Below, piece by piece: positions 17,057-24,939 of a stretch of DNA of 64,000 nt. The notes under the pieces are model-generated. The model did no database searches and was not told the DNA's origin. It worked only from the letters and a program-made list of their open reading frames with translations. The DNA comes from Hyphomonadaceae bacterium (lineage in GTDB: Bacteria > Pseudomonadota > Alphaproteobacteria > Rhizobiales > Hyphomicrobiaceae). The stretch lies in contig JAIEQJ010000016.1 of NCBI GenBank assembly GCA_019747815.1, positions 1-64,000 of the forward strand, given 5' to 3'. A program made the translations under genes and the position numbers. Positions within the stretch are counted from its first letter, which is position 1, and every line of letters begins with the position of its first letter.

Positions 17057-18040
17057 ATGGGCGGTGGGCGACTGTTGCGCTATGTGATCCGGCGCCTGCT
17101 GCAGGCGATCCCCGTCGTGCTGGGCGTGGTGGTGCTGAACTTCCTGCTGCTGCAGCTTGCGCCCGGAGATGCCGCCACGGTGCTGGCCGGCGAGGCCGGC
17201 GGCGCGCCGCTCGAGTACATCCAGCAGTTGCGGCAGAGGTTCGGCCTCGACCAGCCCGTCCTGGTGCAGCTCGCACTCTACATCAAGAACATCCTGGTGC
17301 TTGATCTCGGCTATTCCTTCCGCAACGCCAGCCCCGTGCTGCCGCTGATCCTGGCGCGGCTGTGGCCGACCCTGCTGCTGATGGGCACCACGCTCCTTCT
17401 CTCGGTGGCGGGCGGCGTGCTGCTCGGCCTGCTCGCCGCGGTCTGGGTGCGCACGTGGAAGGACCACGTCATCTCGTTCGCCGCCATCATCGCCTACGCC
17501 ATGCCTCTGTTCTGGATCGGCCTGATGCTGATCCTGGCGTTCTCCATCAAGCTCGGCTGGCTGCCGACCTCGGGGATGGAGGACGCGGCGGCCTTCTATG
17601 AAGGCTGGGAGCGGGTGGTGGACATCGCCAAGCATCTGGTGCTGCCCTCCATCACGCTGGCGCTGTTCTACATGGCGCTCTATGCGCGCCTGATGCGCGC
17701 CACCATGCTCGAGCAGCACGGCCTCGACTACGTCACCACGGCCCGGGCCAAGGGCTTGACCGAGCGCCAGATTACCGTGCGCCACATGGTGCGCAATGCG
17801 CTGCTGCCGGTGGTGACGGTGGCCGGCGTGCAGATCGGCGGTCTCTTGGGCGGCTCGGTGGTGGTGGAATCGGTGTTCGCCTGGCCGGGGCTCGGCCAGC
17901 TCGCCTTCCAGGCCCTGTTCGCGCGCGACCTCAATCTGCTGCTCGGCATCTTCTTCATCTCCTCCTGCCTGGTCGTGGCGGTGAACATCGTCATCGACAT
18001 CGTCTATCTCGTCCTCGATCCGCGTATCAGGGTCGGCTGA
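17057..18040 (+). CDS. ABC transporter permease, DppB/OppB type
   Basis: The 327-residue inner-membrane permease starts with the typical RYVIRRLLQAIPVVLGVVVL helix, then a periplasmic region with RFGLDQPVLVQ and LGYSFRN. Five further helices follow. The cytoplasmic EAA-like loop DYVTTARAKGLTERQITVRH contacts the ATPase. It partners the DppC-type permease that follows with a one-base overlap (TGATG). Confidence 0.95.
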   Translation: MGGGRLLRYVIRRLLQAIPVVLGVVVLNFLLLQLAPGDAATVLAGEAGGAPLEYIQQLRQRFGLDQPVLVQLALYIKNILVLDLGYSFRNASPVLPLILARLWPTLLLMGTTLLLSVAGGVLLGLLAAVWVRTWKDHVISFAAIIAYAMPLFWIGLMLILAFSIKLGWLPTSGMEDAAAFYEGWERVVDIAKHLVLPSITLALFYMALYARLMRATMLEQHGLDYVTTARAKGLTERQITVRHMVRNALLPVVTVAGVQIGGLLGGSVVVESVFAWPGLGQLAFQALFARDLNLLLGIFFISSCLVVAVNIVIDIVYLVLDPRIRVG

Positions 18041-18867
18041 TGCACAGCTTCTCGCAGCGCTTCTTTGCCAATCCGCGCGTGGCGCTCAGCCTGCTGTGGC
18101 TGAGCTTCGTCGTGCTGCTCGCCATCGCCGCGCCTATCATTGCGCCCGGCAGTCCGTTTGCCATCGTCGCCAAGCCGTTCGCACCCCCGCTCGGCGACTT
18201 CCTGTTCGGCACCGATTCTCTCGGCCGCGACCTGATGGCCGGTCTGGTGCACGGCGCCCGCACCTCGCTGCTGATCGCCATCCTGGCCACGCTGGCGGCG
18301 GTGGCATTCGGCACCCTGGTGGGCGCCATCGCCGGCTTCTACGGCGGCTTCGTCGACGACATCCTGATGCGCATCACCGAGTTCTTCCAGACCATTCCCG
18401 CCTTCATCTTCGCCATCGTGCTGGTCGCCATTCTGGCGCCCTCCGGCACCAGTCTCGTCATCGCCATCGCCACGGTGAGCTGGCCGCCGATCGCGCGCGT
18501 GGTGCGCGGCGAGGTGCTCACCATCAAGGCGCGCGAGTTCGTGCAGGCCGCCATCGTCGCCGGACAGCGGGACATGGCCATCCTGTTCGGGCAAGTGCTG
18601 CCCAACGCTCTGTCTCCGCTGATCGTCACGGGCTCCCTGCTGGTTGCCAACGCCATCCTGATCGAATCGGCCCTCTCCTTCCTCGGCCTCGGCGCGCCCA
18701 ACCTGATGAGCTGGGGCTTCCAGATCGGCGCCGGCCGCGCCTTCCTGCGCGATGCCTGGTGGCTCGTGACGGTGCCTGGCATCGCCATCCTGCTCACCGT
18801 GCTGTCGATCAATCTCGCCGGCGAGGGGCTCAACGACGCGCTCAATCCGAGGCTCAGAGACCTGTGA
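18040..18867 (+). CDS. ABC transporter permease, DppC/OppC type
   Basis: A 275-residue permease with the family's FGTDSLGRDLMAGLVHGART segment after the first helix, and a conserved EAA loop (REFVQAAIVAGQRDMAILFG). Five or six membrane helices are seen. Overlaps at both ends (TGATG with DppB-like, GTGA with the ATPase) show tight translational coupling. It forms the heterodimeric channel of the importer. Confidence 0.95.
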   Translation: MHSFSQRFFANPRVALSLLWLSFVVLLAIAAPIIAPGSPFAIVAKPFAPPLGDFLFGTDSLGRDLMAGLVHGARTSLLIAILATLAAVAFGTLVGAIAGFYGGFVDDILMRITEFFQTIPAFIFAIVLVAILAPSGTSLVIAIATVSWPPIARVVRGEVLTIKAREFVQAAIVAGQRDMAILFGQVLPNALSPLIVTGSLLVANAILIESALSFLGLGAPNLMSWGFQIGAGRAFLRDAWWLVTVPGIAILLTVLSINLAGEGLNDALNPRLRDL

Positions 18868-20489
18868 GCGACGCCGTTCTTACCATCGACAATCTCACCG
18901 TCAGCCTGCCGGCTTGGGCCGACCGGCCGCATGCCGTCAACGGCGTCTCGCTGCAGGTCATGCGCAAGGAGATCCTGTGCGTGGTCGGCGAGTCGGGCTC
19001 CGGCAAGTCCGTGATGGCCAAGGCGATCCTGCGCCTGCTGCCCGAGCCGCACGTGCGCGTCGCAGGCGGCCGGGTGATCTACGAGGGCCAGGATCTGCTG
19101 GCGCTGTCTGCCGACGGGATTCGGGTCATCCGCGGCGGCCGCATCGCCATGATCTTCCAGGAGCCGATGGTGGCCCTCAACCCGCTGATGACCGTCGGCC
19201 GCCAGACCGACGAGATCATCGAGGTGCACACCAAGCTGCGCCCGGCCGAGCGCCGCAAGCGCATCGTCGAGGTGTTCGGCGACGTGCGCCTCCCCGAGCC
19301 CGAGCGCATGCTGGCGAGCTACCCCCACGAGCTGTCCGGCGGGCAGCGCCAGCGCGTGATGATCGCCATGGCGCTGGCGCTGGAGCCTGCGCTCATCATC
19401 GCCGACGAGCCCACCACCGCGCTCGACGTCACCACCCAGGCGCAGATCCTGAAGCTCCTCAAGGAGCTGCAGGCCAAGCACGGCACGGCCATCATGTTCA
19501 TCACGCACGACTTCGGCGTCGTGGCCGAGATCGCCGATCGCGTGGCGGTGATGCGCCAGGGCGTGCTGGTGGAGCACGGCCGCGGCAAGGATATCCTCCG
19601 ACATCCACAACACGATTACACGCGCGCGCTGATCGCCGCCGTGCCAAGCCTGGTTCCGCGCCACACCCTGCGCGACGCTCGGTCCGGTGCGCCCAGTCTG
19701 CTCTCCGTCTCCGGCCTGGAGAAAACCTTCGCGGGGCGCGGCGGCGCGTTCTCCCTCGGCGCACAGCGCGTGCGGGCCGTTGCCGGCGTCAGCCTGGAGG
19801 TGCAGAAGGGCCGATCGCTGGCGCTGGTTGGTGAATCGGGGTCGGGCAAATCCACGCTCGCCCGCTGCATCGTCGGGCTGGAGCGTGCCGACAAGGGCGC
19901 GATCAGGCTCGAGGGCACCGACATCGCCGGGCTGTCGCGGGCCAAGCTGCGCCCCTATCGCAAGGCGCTGCAGATGGTGTTCCAGGACCCCTTCGCCTCG
20001 CTCAATCCGCGCTGGCGGGTCGGCGACATCATTGCGCAGGGGCCCGTCGTCGCCGGCACGCCGCGCAAGACCGCATTGGGGGAAGCGCGCGAGCTGCTGC
20101 GGCTCGTCGGTCTCGATCCCAAGGCGGCCGACCGCTATCCGCACGAGTTCTCCGGCGGCCAGCGCCAGCGCATCGGCATCGCCCGGGCGCTGGCCGTGAA
20201 GCCGAAACTCATCATCGCCGACGAGCCGGTCTCGGCCCTCGACGTGTCGGTGCAGAAGCAGGTGCTCGACCTGCTGGACGAGTTGCGCACCACCTTCGAC
20301 CTGTCGATGCTGTTCATCACGCACGATCTGCGCGTCGCCGCCCATGTGTGCGAGGAGATCGCCGTGATGAAAGACGGCGCCATCGTCGAGCAGGGCAGCA
20401 CCGCCGCCATCTTCGCCCGGCCGCAGCATGCCTACACCCAAGCCCTGCTCGCCTCCGTTCCGGGCCGCGACTGGCAGACGTGCACCTGA
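18864..20489 (+). CDS. Fused dual ATP-binding protein of the dipeptide-type importer (DppD-DppF)
   Basis: A 541-residue ATPase carrying both nucleotide-binding domains in one chain, like GsiA or YejF. The first has [30 protein letters not shown] and [15 protein letters not shown]. The second has [30 protein letters not shown] and [15 protein letters not shown]. Both end in the oligopeptide-family ITHD switch histidine. The GTG start at 18864 overlaps the permease stop (GTGA) and gives the expected first residues; the longer open frame upstream is in the permease region. All catalytic motifs are intact. Confidence 0.94.
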   Translation: MSDAVLTIDNLTVSLPAWADRPHAVNGVSLQVMRKEILCVVGESGSGKSVMAKAILRLLPEPHVRVAGGRVIYEGQDLLALSADGIRVIRGGRIAMIFQEPMVALNPLMTVGRQTDEIIEVHTKLRPAERRKRIVEVFGDVRLPEPERMLASYPHELSGGQRQRVMIAMALALEPALIIADEPTTALDVTTQAQILKLLKELQAKHGTAIMFITHDFGVVAEIADRVAVMRQGVLVEHGRGKDILRHPQHDYTRALIAAVPSLVPRHTLRDARSGAPSLLSVSGLEKTFAGRGGAFSLGAQRVRAVAGVSLEVQKGRSLALVGESGSGKSTLARCIVGLERADKGAIRLEGTDIAGLSRAKLRPYRKALQMVFQDPFASLNPRWRVGDIIAQGPVVAGTPRKTALGEARELLRLVGLDPKAADRYPHEFSGGQRQRIGIARALAVKPKLIIADEPVSALDVSVQKQVLDLLDELRTTFDLSMLFITHDLRVAAHVCEEIAVMKDGAIVEQGSTAAIFARPQHAYTQALLASVPGRDWQTCT

Positions 20490-20509
20490 CCGATCAGGCG
20501 GCGCCACCC

Positions 20510-20661
20510 ATCATGCCGGCCTCGGGCGTGAGCCCGAGATGGTGTCATGCCGGCCGAGGCCGGCAGGCCGAGAGCCGGCACCCAGGGCTGAAGATTGCTC
20601 GCGATCGCTTGTGGCTCCTGGATCGCGGAGATTGCGCTTGCCGCGCAATTGCGGGATGACA
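20510..20661. repeat. Intergenic repeat family A, copy 5 (long, composite)
   Basis: It holds cctcgggcgtgagcccgag, then gtgtcatgccggccgaggccggca, gagagccggcacccagggc, gatcgcttgtggctcctggatcg and an end ttgcgggatgacag. It appears to be two units joined. It fills the convergent gap between the importer operon and the enoyl-CoA hydratase gene. Confidence 0.75.
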
Positions 20662-20692
20662 GGGTGAGCCAATTCCGGAATGGCAGGGTGGC

Positions 20693-21487
20693 TCACCGCC
20701 CCTTGAACTTCGGCTTGCGCTTGGCCATGAACGCGCGCCGGCCCTCGATGTAGTCCGCGCTGGCAAAGCAGGCCTTGATGGCGGCGTCGATCTCGGCCAG
20801 CCGGCGCCGCTCGGGATCCTCCACCGCCGCATCGATCGCCATCTTGGCCGCCTTGATGGTCAGCGGCGCATTGGCGCTGATGGCGGCGGCGAACGTGCGC
20901 ACAGTGCTCTCGAGCTCAGGCTCCGGCACGACGCGGTTGACGAGGCCCATGATGCGCGCGTCCTCGGACGTGAACTTGCCGGCCGAGAAGAAGATCTCCT
21001 TGGCAAAGGCCGGCCCGACGATATCCACCAGCCGCTTGATGCCGGCATACTTGTAGCCGAGGCCGAGCTTGGCCGCCGGCACGGCAAACACCGCGTTCGC
21101 CGAGCAGATGCGCACATCCGTGTTGAGCGCAATCGCCACGCCGCCGCCGATGCAGATGCCGCGAATCATGGCAATGGTGGGCTTGGCCGCCTCGATCAGC
21201 GCACGCTGGGCCGCTTCTGCGGCGGCGTCGTAGACCTTGATGCTCGCCTCGGCGCTGCGCCTGGCCTCGAACTCGGAGATGTCGGCGCCCGACACGAAAG
21301 CCTTCTCGCCCGCCCCCGCCAGCACGATCACGCGCACCTCCGGGTCGGCCTCGAAGCCGGCCATGATCTTCGGCACGGCGAGCCACATCGCATAGGACAT
21401 GGCGTTGTGCTTCTCCGGCTGGTTGAAGATCATCCAGCCGACACCATCCTCCTTGCGGGCCATCATCTTGGTCGTGCCGAGATCCAC
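20693..21487 (-). CDS. Enoyl-CoA hydratase/isomerase family protein
   Basis: A 264-residue crotonase. The oxyanion-hole segments are EKAFVSGADISEFEARR and IRGICIGGGVAIALNTDVR, and the C-terminal part has FFSAGKFTSEDARIMGLVNR. A catalytic Glu pair as in classical hydratases is not evident (GGGVAIAL, KLGLGYKYAG), so isomerase, hydratase or another crotonase activity is possible. The GTG at 21487 (VDLGTTKMMARKEDG) is chosen because GGAG lies about 8 bases upstream; the track of codons further upstream is not family-like. It stands alone. Confidence 0.88.
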   Translation of the reverse strand: MDLGTTKMMARKEDGVGWMIFNQPEKHNAMSYAMWLAVPKIMAGFEADPEVRVIVLAGAGEKAFVSGADISEFEARRSAEASIKVYDAAAEAAQRALIEAAKPTIAMIRGICIGGGVAIALNTDVRICSANAVFAVPAAKLGLGYKYAGIKRLVDIVGPAFAKEIFFSAGKFTSEDARIMGLVNRVVPEPELESTVRTFAAAISANAPLTIKAAKMAIDAAVEDPERRRLAEIDAAIKACFASADYIEGRRAFMAKRKPKFKGR

Positions 21488-21785
21488 GCGCCTCACTCCT
21501 GTCACATCCCCGCCCACATGCGGCCCCCGCTCACGCCATCCTTCAGCACCGATCCTTGGCCGGGAAGAAAAAGCCCGTTGCCTTCCCGCCCCATCGGCTC
21601 TCAATTCTGCGTACAATTACGGGTTCCGCTGCGCGATGTCACATCGGTTGTGGACAACTGCGCTCTGGAAATCCGCCGGCTGCATACCTAGATTGCGCCA
21701 TCACGCGCCCGTCCCGCGGTCCGCGCAGTGTGACTTGTACGTCTTCGCCCATCCCATCCCTCACATCCGACAACGCCACGGCCCC
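21488..21785. other. Divergent intergenic region
   Basis: Spacer of 298 bases between two divergent genes, so it should hold both promoters. It is somewhat less GC-rich in the middle. One DnaA-box-like nonamer on the minus strand (21649-21657, TGTGGACAA on plus) is present but single. No coding sequence is supported. Confidence 0.5.
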
Positions 21786-22343
21786 ATGTCCAAATCGACC
21801 GCTTCCAACTCCCTGCGCCCGCTGCCGTCCCTGATCTTCGGCTCGCGCTGGCTGCAACTCCCCCTCTATCTGGGTCTTATCATCGCCCAGGGCGTCTACG
21901 TCGTTCTGTTCCTGAAGGAGCTGTGGCATCTCATGACGCATGCCACGACCTTCACCGAGCAGCAGATCATGCTGGTCGTGCTGGGCCTCATCGACGTGGT
22001 GATGATCTCCAACCTGCTGGTGATGGTGATCGTCGGCGGCTATGAGACCTTCGTCTCGCGCCTGCGGCTGCAGGGCCATCCCGATCAGCCGGAATGGCTC
22101 GACCACGTCAACGCCAGCGTGCTGAAGATCAAGCTGGCGATGGCGATCATCGGCATCTCCTCGATCCACCTGCTGCGCACCTTCATCGAGGCCGGCAACA
22201 TCGGCCAGCCCGGCGCCCGCTACACCGAAACCGCCGTGCTGTGGCAGACGATCATCCACGTCACCTTCATTCTCTCCGCCATCGGCATCGCCCTCGTCGA
22301 CCGCATGGGCAACTACATGCCGGCGATGAAAGCCCACAAGTGA
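21786..22343 (+). CDS. UPF0114 (YqhA, TIGR00645) family membrane protein
   Basis: The 185-residue product has four membrane segments: WLQLPLYLGLIIAQGVYVVL, IMLVVLGLIDVVMISNLLVM, LAMAIIGISSIHLLRTFIE and IIHVTFILSAIGIALVDRM. Between them lie the family signature GGYETFVSRL and PEWLDHVNASVLKIKL. UPF0114 is widespread in proteobacteria and its biochemical role is unknown. The ATG at 21786 is the first start giving the family N-terminus. Confidence 0.9.
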   Translation: MSKSTASNSLRPLPSLIFGSRWLQLPLYLGLIIAQGVYVVLFLKELWHLMTHATTFTEQQIMLVVLGLIDVVMISNLLVMVIVGGYETFVSRLRLQGHPDQPEWLDHVNASVLKIKLAMAIIGISSIHLLRTFIEAGNIGQPGARYTETAVLWQTIIHVTFILSAIGIALVDRMGNYMPAMKAHK

Positions 22344-22365
22344 CTGCGGCGGCGATTTTTCCCAC

Positions 22366-22644
22366 TCAGGCTGCTCTTGTCGGGACCCTCGAATAGTCGG
22401 TCGCAGCCTGGGCCTTCGAAAGATCGTGCGCCACCTGCAGGTTGATCCAAAACCGCGCATCGGTGCCGAAGTATTTTCCAAGGCGGATGGCGGTATCAGC
22501 CGTAATGCTGCGGCGCTCGCGAACGATCTCGGTCAAGCGATTGGCGGGTACGCCGATCGCCTCTGCAAGGGCGCGAGCGCTCATGTCAAGCGGCTTCAGG
22601 TACTCCTCGCGGAGCACTTCACCGGGATGGGTTCGAATACGCAT
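22366..22644 (-). CDS. higA: HigA-type antitoxin (XRE family), second locus
   Basis: A 92-residue antitoxin with HPGEVLREEYLKPLDMSARA, LAEAIGVPANRLTEIVRERR and ITADTAIRLGKYFGTDARFW, the complete HigA helix-turn-helix pattern. It follows its toxin gene by 11 bases in the order toxin then antitoxin, which is characteristic of HigBA. It would neutralise HigB and repress the shared promoter. Confidence 0.93.
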   Translation of the reverse strand: MRIRTHPGEVLREEYLKPLDMSARALAEAIGVPANRLTEIVRERRSITADTAIRLGKYFGTDARFWINLQVAHDLSKAQAATDYSRVPTRAA

Positions 22645-22655
22645 TTGCGCTTTCC

Positions 22656-22937
22656 TCAGTGGTAGTCGACGATCTCGACATCAGCGGGCCCTTCAACGGT
22701 CCATCGGAAGCACACTCGCCACTGGTCGTTGATACGGATACTCCATTGACCGCGCCGAGCTCCCTTCAATGCCTCCAAGCGGTTGCCCGGCGGTGAGCGC
22801 AGGTTCTGAAGCCTGACTGCGGCGTCGAGTATGTCGAGCTTGCGCCTTGCCACCTTGGCGAAAGTCCGCCACTGCGCCGGACAGGTGCCGCGGGTGAAGA
22901 ACGCCTCGGTCGCTGCATCCGCGAAAGTCCGGATCAT
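22656..22937 (-). CDS. higB: HigB-type toxin (RelE-like mRNA interferase)
   Basis: A 93-residue intact toxin. It has the family features: MIRTFADAATEAFFTRG at the start, RRKLDILDAAVRLQNLRSPP, the basic NRLEALKG, SIRINDQWRVCFRW and the C-terminal VEIVDYH. HigB cleaves mRNA at the ribosome. It is colinear with the rejoined sequence of the frameshifted gene at 7743-8025. The order is higB then higA on the minus strand. Confidence 0.93.
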   Translation of the reverse strand: MIRTFADAATEAFFTRGTCPAQWRTFAKVARRKLDILDAAVRLQNLRSPPGNRLEALKGARRGQWSIRINDQWRVCFRWTVEGPADVEIVDYH

Positions 22938-22948
22938 GAGACATAATG

Positions 22949-22963
22949 ATACGCAACGCGTAT
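22949..22963. promoter_or_regulatory. Candidate HigA operator upstream of intact higB
   Basis: ATACGC (22949-22954), a 3-base spacer and GCGTAT (22958-22963) form a perfect inverted repeat 12 to 26 bases before the toxin start. It differs in sequence from the palindrome at the first locus, which suggests the two antitoxins do not cross-regulate. Confidence 0.55.
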
Positions 22964-23008
22964 TACGTCAACGATTGCGGGCTGGGGCAACAACATTCTT
23001 CGCCCGCG

Positions 23009-23968
23009 TCATTTTCCGGCAGAAGACGGCGTCTCCTTGACATCCGAGAAGCCGCTGAACACCATGTCGGGCGAGGACGTGTTGTGGCGCGAGGGCGAGA
23101 CGCGGCCCGTCCACACGTCGGTGGCGGTTGCACGCTTGAAGGCCATGATGCCGTCCTCGCGCCAGCCCTTGGCGCCCTTCTCGCGCACGGCGATGCGGGC
23201 GACATCGTTGTTGAAGTCGGTCACGTACATGGAGCGCAGCGCCGCAAACGGGCGCCCGTCGATGGCCTTGTCGAAGGCGACGTCCAAGACGTGCCGGTTC
23301 TGATCGGTCGCCGTCATTTTGACCGTGGCCGAGCCGCCGCGCTCGAAAACGAGCGTGAAGGTGCGGCTCTTCGGCTCGAAGGCCACCTCCTTGATCTTGA
23401 CGATGGGGCGCTGCTCGACGTCCACGGGGCCAATCAGCACCGACGAGCCGTAGGCGGTGGGCGCGAGACCCTGCGGCGCCAGCGGCCGCAGGCGCCAGTA
23501 GCCGTCCTGCGGATAGAGCACCAGCACTTCCTCGCCGCCCATCGGACGGATCATCCACACCTGCAGGAGGTGGATGTTCTTCTCGACCCGCTCGCCGATG
23601 CGCACCGTGGCCGTCGCCGGGCGCCAGAAGTCGGCGAACGTCAGCCCGACCACCCAAAAGTCGATCTGCTCATAGAGCGTGGTGCGCTTGGGCGGCTGGG
23701 GTGTGCCCGGCGTGGGATCGCCCGGCGCGGTGCAGCCCGTCCAGTCGGCTTCGAAGCTGTCGCGCTGGAGGGTGCCGACGTAGGCGGGGTGCGCCGCCTC
23801 GATGCGGAAACGGCGCACGTCCCTCGCCGCCAGGTTGAGCGTCACGTTGTCCTTCTCCGCGCACAGCACAGGCTCGCTGGCGTTCGTCACCTCGACGGCA
23901 AGCGGGGCGGTGGCTTGGGCGTGCGCTGGCGAAAATGCACTCCAGCAAGCGAACAGAACGCCGACCAT
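23009..23968 (-). CDS. Hypothetical exported protein
   Basis: A 319-residue protein with an N-terminal signal (MVGVLFACWSAFSPAHAQA). The mature protein is beta-rich with about a dozen strands such as VTLNLAARDVRRFRIEA, EVLVLYPQDGYWRLRPL and TFTLVFERGGSATVKM. No family is recognised. The ATG at 23968 is chosen because the longer frame from 24058 reads through the family-B hairpin repeat. Two TTG codons just upstream (23977, 23974) could also start it. It follows the FkbM gene on the same strand. Confidence 0.7.
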   Translation of the reverse strand: MVGVLFACWSAFSPAHAQATAPLAVEVTNASEPVLCAEKDNVTLNLAARDVRRFRIEAAHPAYVGTLQRDSFEADWTGCTAPGDPTPGTPQPPKRTTLYEQIDFWVVGLTFADFWRPATATVRIGERVEKNIHLLQVWMIRPMGGEEVLVLYPQDGYWRLRPLAPQGLAPTAYGSSVLIGPVDVEQRPIVKIKEVAFEPKSRTFTLVFERGGSATVKMTATDQNRHVLDVAFDKAIDGRPFAALRSMYVTDFNNDVARIAVREKGAKGWREDGIMAFKRATATDVWTGRVSPSRHNTSSPDMVFSGFSDVKETPSSAGK

Positions 23969-23995
23969 GGCCAACAACGTCGTGCCGCTTCTTCC

Positions 23996-24021
23996 CCCTC
24001 TCCCCGTAGGCGGGGAGAGGG
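23996..24021. repeat. Family B hairpin, copy 2
   Basis: CCCTCTCCCCG and CGGGGAGAGGG (11 bp each, 4-base loop), the same word as the third stem at 17007-17032. It sits in the 73-base gap between the FkbM gene and the exported hypothetical gene. Confidence 0.85.
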
Positions 24022-24041
24022 AACTTTGGCGGCGCAAGCGG

Positions 24042-24812
24042 CTAGCTCTGCAGAACACAATAAACGTCCCCGGAATTGGCCGCGTGCGGCAGCGCGGCGA
24101 TGTGGGCCGCCATGTCGGCCTTGGCCATCCATGTGTTGAAGCTCAGCACCTGGCTCTCGCCCAGCGCAATGTCGAAACCGTAGGGCCCCAGAGACGCTAG
24201 CCGATCGAGGCAGCGCAGCGCCACGTCGCGCTGGATCGTGGTGAACTCGAAGGAAAGCCTGGGCAGCGGCCGGCTCAAGCCCGCCAGCACCGTGTCCTCG
24301 AAGCCCTCAACGTCGATCTTGGCAAAGGCCGGCGCCCCGTGCTGCGCGACCAGCGCGTCGAGAGTTGTACACGGCACCTCAATCGCCTGGTCCCATACCT
24401 GACCCTCCCAGCCGCCGGCCCCGTCGGCGGCGCGAATGAAATCGGCGGAGGCCGTCGAGACGGTCGGATTGGCCGAGTTGATCTGCAGCGCCAGCCGGCC
24501 CGGCTCGGCCCCACACGCCGCCTCCATGAGCGTCACGGCGCTGTCGCCGGCATAGATCGACCGGACCGCGGCAGCACACAGCGGCTGCGGCTCCAGCGCA
24601 ACCACGCGCGCGCCGAGGCGGCGGAAGCTGCCGATACGGTCGCCGACATGGGAGCCGATGTCGAAGGCCAGCTCGCCGGCACGCACGAAGCGCGCATAGA
24701 GCGCATCCATGGCCGCGTCGCGGGCCGGATCACCGTAATAGACGTCGAGTGACCGTCGCAGCGACGCGAACGCTGGGTCGGCACGCACGATTGAGACAGC
24801 CGCAGAGTTCAT
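24042..24812 (-). CDS. FkbM-family methyltransferase
   Basis: A 256-residue SAM-dependent methyltransferase. Motif I is LAFDIGSHVGDRIGSFRRLG, then RVVALEPQPLCAA, VTLMEAACGAEPGRL and FAKIDVEGFEDTVLAGL, all FkbM features. The C-terminal half has SFEFTTIQRDVALRCL. It is a different subtype from the protein at 12996-13991. It sits downstream of opgH on the same strand, separated by a repeat, so it may modify an envelope glycan, but this is only inference from position. Confidence 0.88.
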   Translation of the reverse strand: MNSAAVSIVRADPAFASLRRSLDVYYGDPARDAAMDALYARFVRAGELAFDIGSHVGDRIGSFRRLGARVVALEPQPLCAAAVRSIYAGDSAVTLMEAACGAEPGRLALQINSANPTVSTASADFIRAADGAGGWEGQVWDQAIEVPCTTLDALVAQHGAPAFAKIDVEGFEDTVLAGLSRPLPRLSFEFTTIQRDVALRCLDRLASLGPYGFDIALGESQVLSFNTWMAKADMAAHIAALPHAANSGDVYCVLQS

Positions 24813-24835
24813 GGCACGACCGCAGCAGCACGCGA

Positions 24836-24927
24836 TGTCATCCCGGCACGGGTTGCCGGGACCCAGCCATCACGAAGCGTCGGAGCAAGCGGACAGATGG
24901 ATCCCGGGCACAAGGCCCGGGACGACA
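24836..24927. repeat. Intergenic repeat family A, copy 6
   Basis: Starts with TGTCATCCCGGCACGGGTTG and ends gcccgggacgacat. Its reverse complement, with gggatccatctgtccgcttgctc, aligns with copies 2 and 3. It lies between opgH and the FkbM gene. Confidence 0.75.
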
Positions 24928-24939
24928 TGGAGTCATAGC

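Noticed and set aside
18339-20507. 722-residue open frame on the minus strand
   Set aside because: It is antisense to the ABC ATPase and permease genes, which have complete motifs; high GC at third positions makes long antisense frames.
21649-21657. DnaA-box-like nonamer
   Set aside because: A single site without a cluster or an AT-rich region does not support an origin.
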